In this document: positions 62,282 through 64,000 of the stretch, one piece after another
Numbering within the stretch: the stretch's first letter is position 1
Layout: the number at the start of each line of letters is the position of its first letter
Origin: Pseudomonas sp. A34-9
GTDB lineage: Bacteria > Pseudomonadota > Gammaproteobacteria > Pseudomonadales > Pseudomonadaceae
Direction of reading: 5' to 3'
Assembly (NCBI RefSeq): GCF_029543085.1
Contig: NZ_CP119967.1
Coordinates: 1,204,501 to 1,268,500, forward strand
DNA length: 64,000 bases
Position numbers and translations under genes: made by a program
Notes under the pieces: model-generated
What the model was told of the DNA's origin: nothing
The model's input: only the letters and a program-made list of their open reading frames with translations
Databases searched by the model: none

Positions 62282-63559
62282 GTGGACGATTACCAGCAGA
62301 CGATACGCATGTTGTCCGACCGCATTGTGCTGGCGCAGACGCCGATCCGTGTGCTCGACGCGGTCAAGTGGGACGAGAACATCCGCAAGGGTTTTCTCAA
62401 GGCCAAAGGCAAGGAAATGCCGGCGGTGGATCGCGACTATTACCTCAATCGGCCGCTGAGTTTCGATTCGAGCAAGGTCAAACTGGAGTTCCAGAACATC
62501 GAGCGCGACATCACCCGCCAGCTCGGTCAGTTCAACCCGGTCGGGCAGATCATGCGGCGCATGTGCAAGGAGTACCGCATGGTCGTGCGCATGCTCGAGG
62601 CGCGCGGCACCGAGGATTTCGGCCTGATCTCGCAGGAGCTGTATGGCGCCGCGTCCGATGCGTTCCACGCCGGTGACCCGACGCTGGCCGACCTCGGCCT
62701 GATGATGTCCGACTACCTGAACAACATTGATGGCCGTGGCGACCTCAAGGACGAGCCGAAAATCCTCACCGCCAAAGACGCGGTGCACTTGCTGCAGACC
62801 CGTCTGAACAAGGTGTTCGGCGAGGCCGAGGAAACCATTCGCGTGTTTGAGTCAGACGGCATTGTTGCTGATGCCGCAGCGGGCGCCGACTACATCAAGA
62901 TCCGCACCGACGCGATGTTCAACGATCGCGATGTGCGCGCGCTGGAGGTCCACGAAGGGCTGGTGCATGTCGGCACCACGCTCAATGGACTGAACCAGCC
63001 GATCTGCACCTTCCTCTCCAAAGGCCCGCCGTCGTCGACGGTGACCCAGGAAGGCCTGGCGATCCTCATGGAAATCATCACCTTCGCCTCCTACCCGAGC
63101 CGTCTGCGCAAACTGACCAACCGCACCCGCGCCATTCACATGGTCGAGGAGGGCGCCGACTTCCTGCAGATCTTCGAGTTCTTCCGCGAGCAGGGTTTCG
63201 AAATGGCGGAAAGTTACGGCAACGCCAGTCGGGTTTTCCGTGGCTCGACGCCGACCGGTCTGCCATTCACCAAAGACTTGTCCTACCTCAAGGGCTTTAT
63301 CATGGTTTACAACTACATTCAGTTGGCCGTGCGTAAGGGCAAGCTTGAGCAGATTCCGCTGTTGTTCTGCGGTAAGACCACGCTGGAAGACATGCGTACC
63401 CTGCGCCAGTTGGTGGATGAAGGGCTGGTGGTGCCACCGAAGTATTTGCCGGATCAGTTCCGCGATTTGAACGCGTTGTCGGCGTGGATGTGCTTCTCCA
63501 ACTTCCTCAACCACTTGAGCCTGGACCGGATCGAAGCCGACTACTCCAATATCCTTTAA
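62282..63559 (+). CDS. DUF1704/QEGLA-motif family protein, HExxxH metallopeptidase-like
   Basis: Protein of 425 residues of the family annotated as flavohemoglobin expression-modulating QEGLA motif protein. It has HEGLVH at 224-229, an HExxxH pattern, and TVTQEGLAILME at 254-265. Eukaryotic DUF1704 proteins (MATCAP/KIAA0895L) are metallopeptidases that remove C-terminal tyrosine from tubulin with the same HExxxH and a downstream Glu, so a C-terminal protease activity is inferred. No signal peptide. The start is GTG at 62282 with AGGAG upstream. Confidence 0.8.
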   Translation: MDDYQQTIRMLSDRIVLAQTPIRVLDAVKWDENIRKGFLKAKGKEMPAVDRDYYLNRPLSFDSSKVKLEFQNIERDITRQLGQFNPVGQIMRRMCKEYRMVVRMLEARGTEDFGLISQELYGAASDAFHAGDPTLADLGLMMSDYLNNIDGRGDLKDEPKILTAKDAVHLLQTRLNKVFGEAEETIRVFESDGIVADAAAGADYIKIRTDAMFNDRDVRALEVHEGLVHVGTTLNGLNQPICTFLSKGPPSSTVTQEGLAILMEIITFASYPSRLRKLTNRTRAIHMVEEGADFLQIFEFFREQGFEMAESYGNASRVFRGSTPTGLPFTKDLSYLKGFIMVYNYIQLAVRKGKLEQIPLLFCGKTTLEDMRTLRQLVDEGLVVPPKYLPDQFRDLNALSAWMCFSNFLNHLSLDRIEADYSNIL

Positions 63560-63569
63560 TGCCACACCG

Positions 63570-63673
63570 ATCGTTCCCATGCTCTGCGTGGGAATGCCGC
63601 CATGGACGCTCTGCGTCCACTGTGACGCAGAGCGTCACGGGATGCATTCCCACGCGGAGCGTGGGAACGATCT
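63570..63673. repeat. Class E palindrome, second copy
   Basis: Outer arms GATCGTTCCCATGCTCTGCG / CGCGGAGCGTGGGAACGATC with inner hairpins TGGACGCTCTGCGTCCA and GTGACGCAGAGCGTCAC. Same architecture as 39777-39878. Confidence 0.82.
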
Positions 63674-63711
63674 CACTGTATTCCAACCTGATTTCTGCGA
63701 GGTTTCACCGG

Positions 63712-64000
63712 ATGAGAATCCTCGGCATCTTTTGCCTGCTCCTGACCCTCAGCGGTTGCAGTTCTTTGTTGTTCTACCCCGAGCCGGGTCAGATCTTCAC
63801 CCCGGAAAAAGCCAAACTCCAATACCGTACCGTCACCCTGGTCACGGCTGATGGCCTGAAGCTCAACGCCTGGTGGTTACCGGCCAAACCCGGTGTCGAA
63901 GTCAAAGGCACCGTTCTCCATCTGCACGGCAACGGCGGCAATTTGCCGATGCATTTGGGTGGCAGTTGGTGGCTGCCGAAAAACGGCTATCAAGTGCTGC
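63712..64000 (+). CDS. Alpha/beta-hydrolase lipoprotein, partial (N-terminal 96 residues)
   Basis: The frame runs off the right edge. A lipoprotein signal MRILGIFCLLLTLSGC ends at the lipobox LSGC, followed by SSLLFYPEPGQIFTPEKAKL. The oxyanion-hole region HLHGNGGNLPMH identifies the alpha/beta-hydrolase fold (DUF4810/YpfH-like serine hydrolases are not distinguishable here). The catalytic serine is outside the window. The ATG at 63712 has GCGAGG upstream. Confidence 0.8.
   Translation, partial: MRILGIFCLLLTLSGCSSLLFYPEPGQIFTPEKAKLQYRTVTLVTADGLKLNAWWLPAKPGVEVKGTVLHLHGNGGNLPMHLGGSWWLPKNGYQVL

Overview
The window is chromosomal DNA from a Pseudomonas, most likely the P. fluorescens group. The evidence is high-GC coding sequence, a complete wsp chemosensory operon, many REP/REPIN-type palindromes of the kinds common in that group, and a gene order (nagA/nagR, purT, ffh, rpsP-rimM-trmD-rplS, xerD, dsbC, hom-thrC, recJ, wsp, prfB, lysS) that, from recall, follows one block of the P. 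aeruginosa chromosome. No tRNA, rRNA, insertion sequence, CRISPR array or prophage was seen.

Layout. 1-1.3 kb: start of an amino-sugar locus (nagA, cut by the window edge, and its GntR regulator with two operator-like repeats). 1.5-10 kb: housekeeping genes (L,D-transpeptidase, two Nudix hydrolases, gamma carbonic anhydrase, purT, an MFS transporter, a CNNM/CorC protein, a CcsA-like membrane protein). 10-21 kb: core information and amino-acid genes (ffh; the rpsP-rimM-trmD-rplS operon; an acyl-CoA thioesterase; a cation/proton antiporter; xerD; dsbC; hom; thrC). 21-24.6 kb: a sensor that has lost its kinase part, a degenerate receiver protein, a DUF3509 protein and a possible small RNA. 24.6-31.5 kb: a CoA-transferase, yaeQ, recJ, an XenA-type ene-reductase and opgD. 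31.8-33.6 kb: an accessory patch (a 61-residue protein, a lone BRO-N protein, a SLOG/Rossmann-like protein). 33.6-43.8 kb: an amine/polyamine locus with an APC permease, a YdcSTUV-type ABC transporter flanked by two related aldehyde dehydrogenases, and a LysR regulator.

44-48.8 kb holds the least explained content. It contains a 786-residue protein of repeated beta-sandwich-like modules, the decayed tail of a second copy of that gene, a YebE-type protein and an AT-richer YVTN/YncE beta-propeller gene. The module protein and the propeller gene share a CTGACAG-centred element upstream, which hints at common control.

49-57.5 kb is the complete wsp operon (wspABCDEF-wspR), which couples surface sensing to cyclic-di-GMP synthesis. 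58-64 kb holds prfB with its programmed +1 frameshift, lysS, a TetR regulator, a lipoprotein, a DUF1704/QEGLA metallopeptidase-like protein with an HExxxH motif, and the start of a lipoprotein alpha/beta hydrolase.

Intergenic gaps are often filled with palindromic repeats of at least five sequence classes, several as head-to-head pairs, plus a 154-bp tandem duplication behind wspR.
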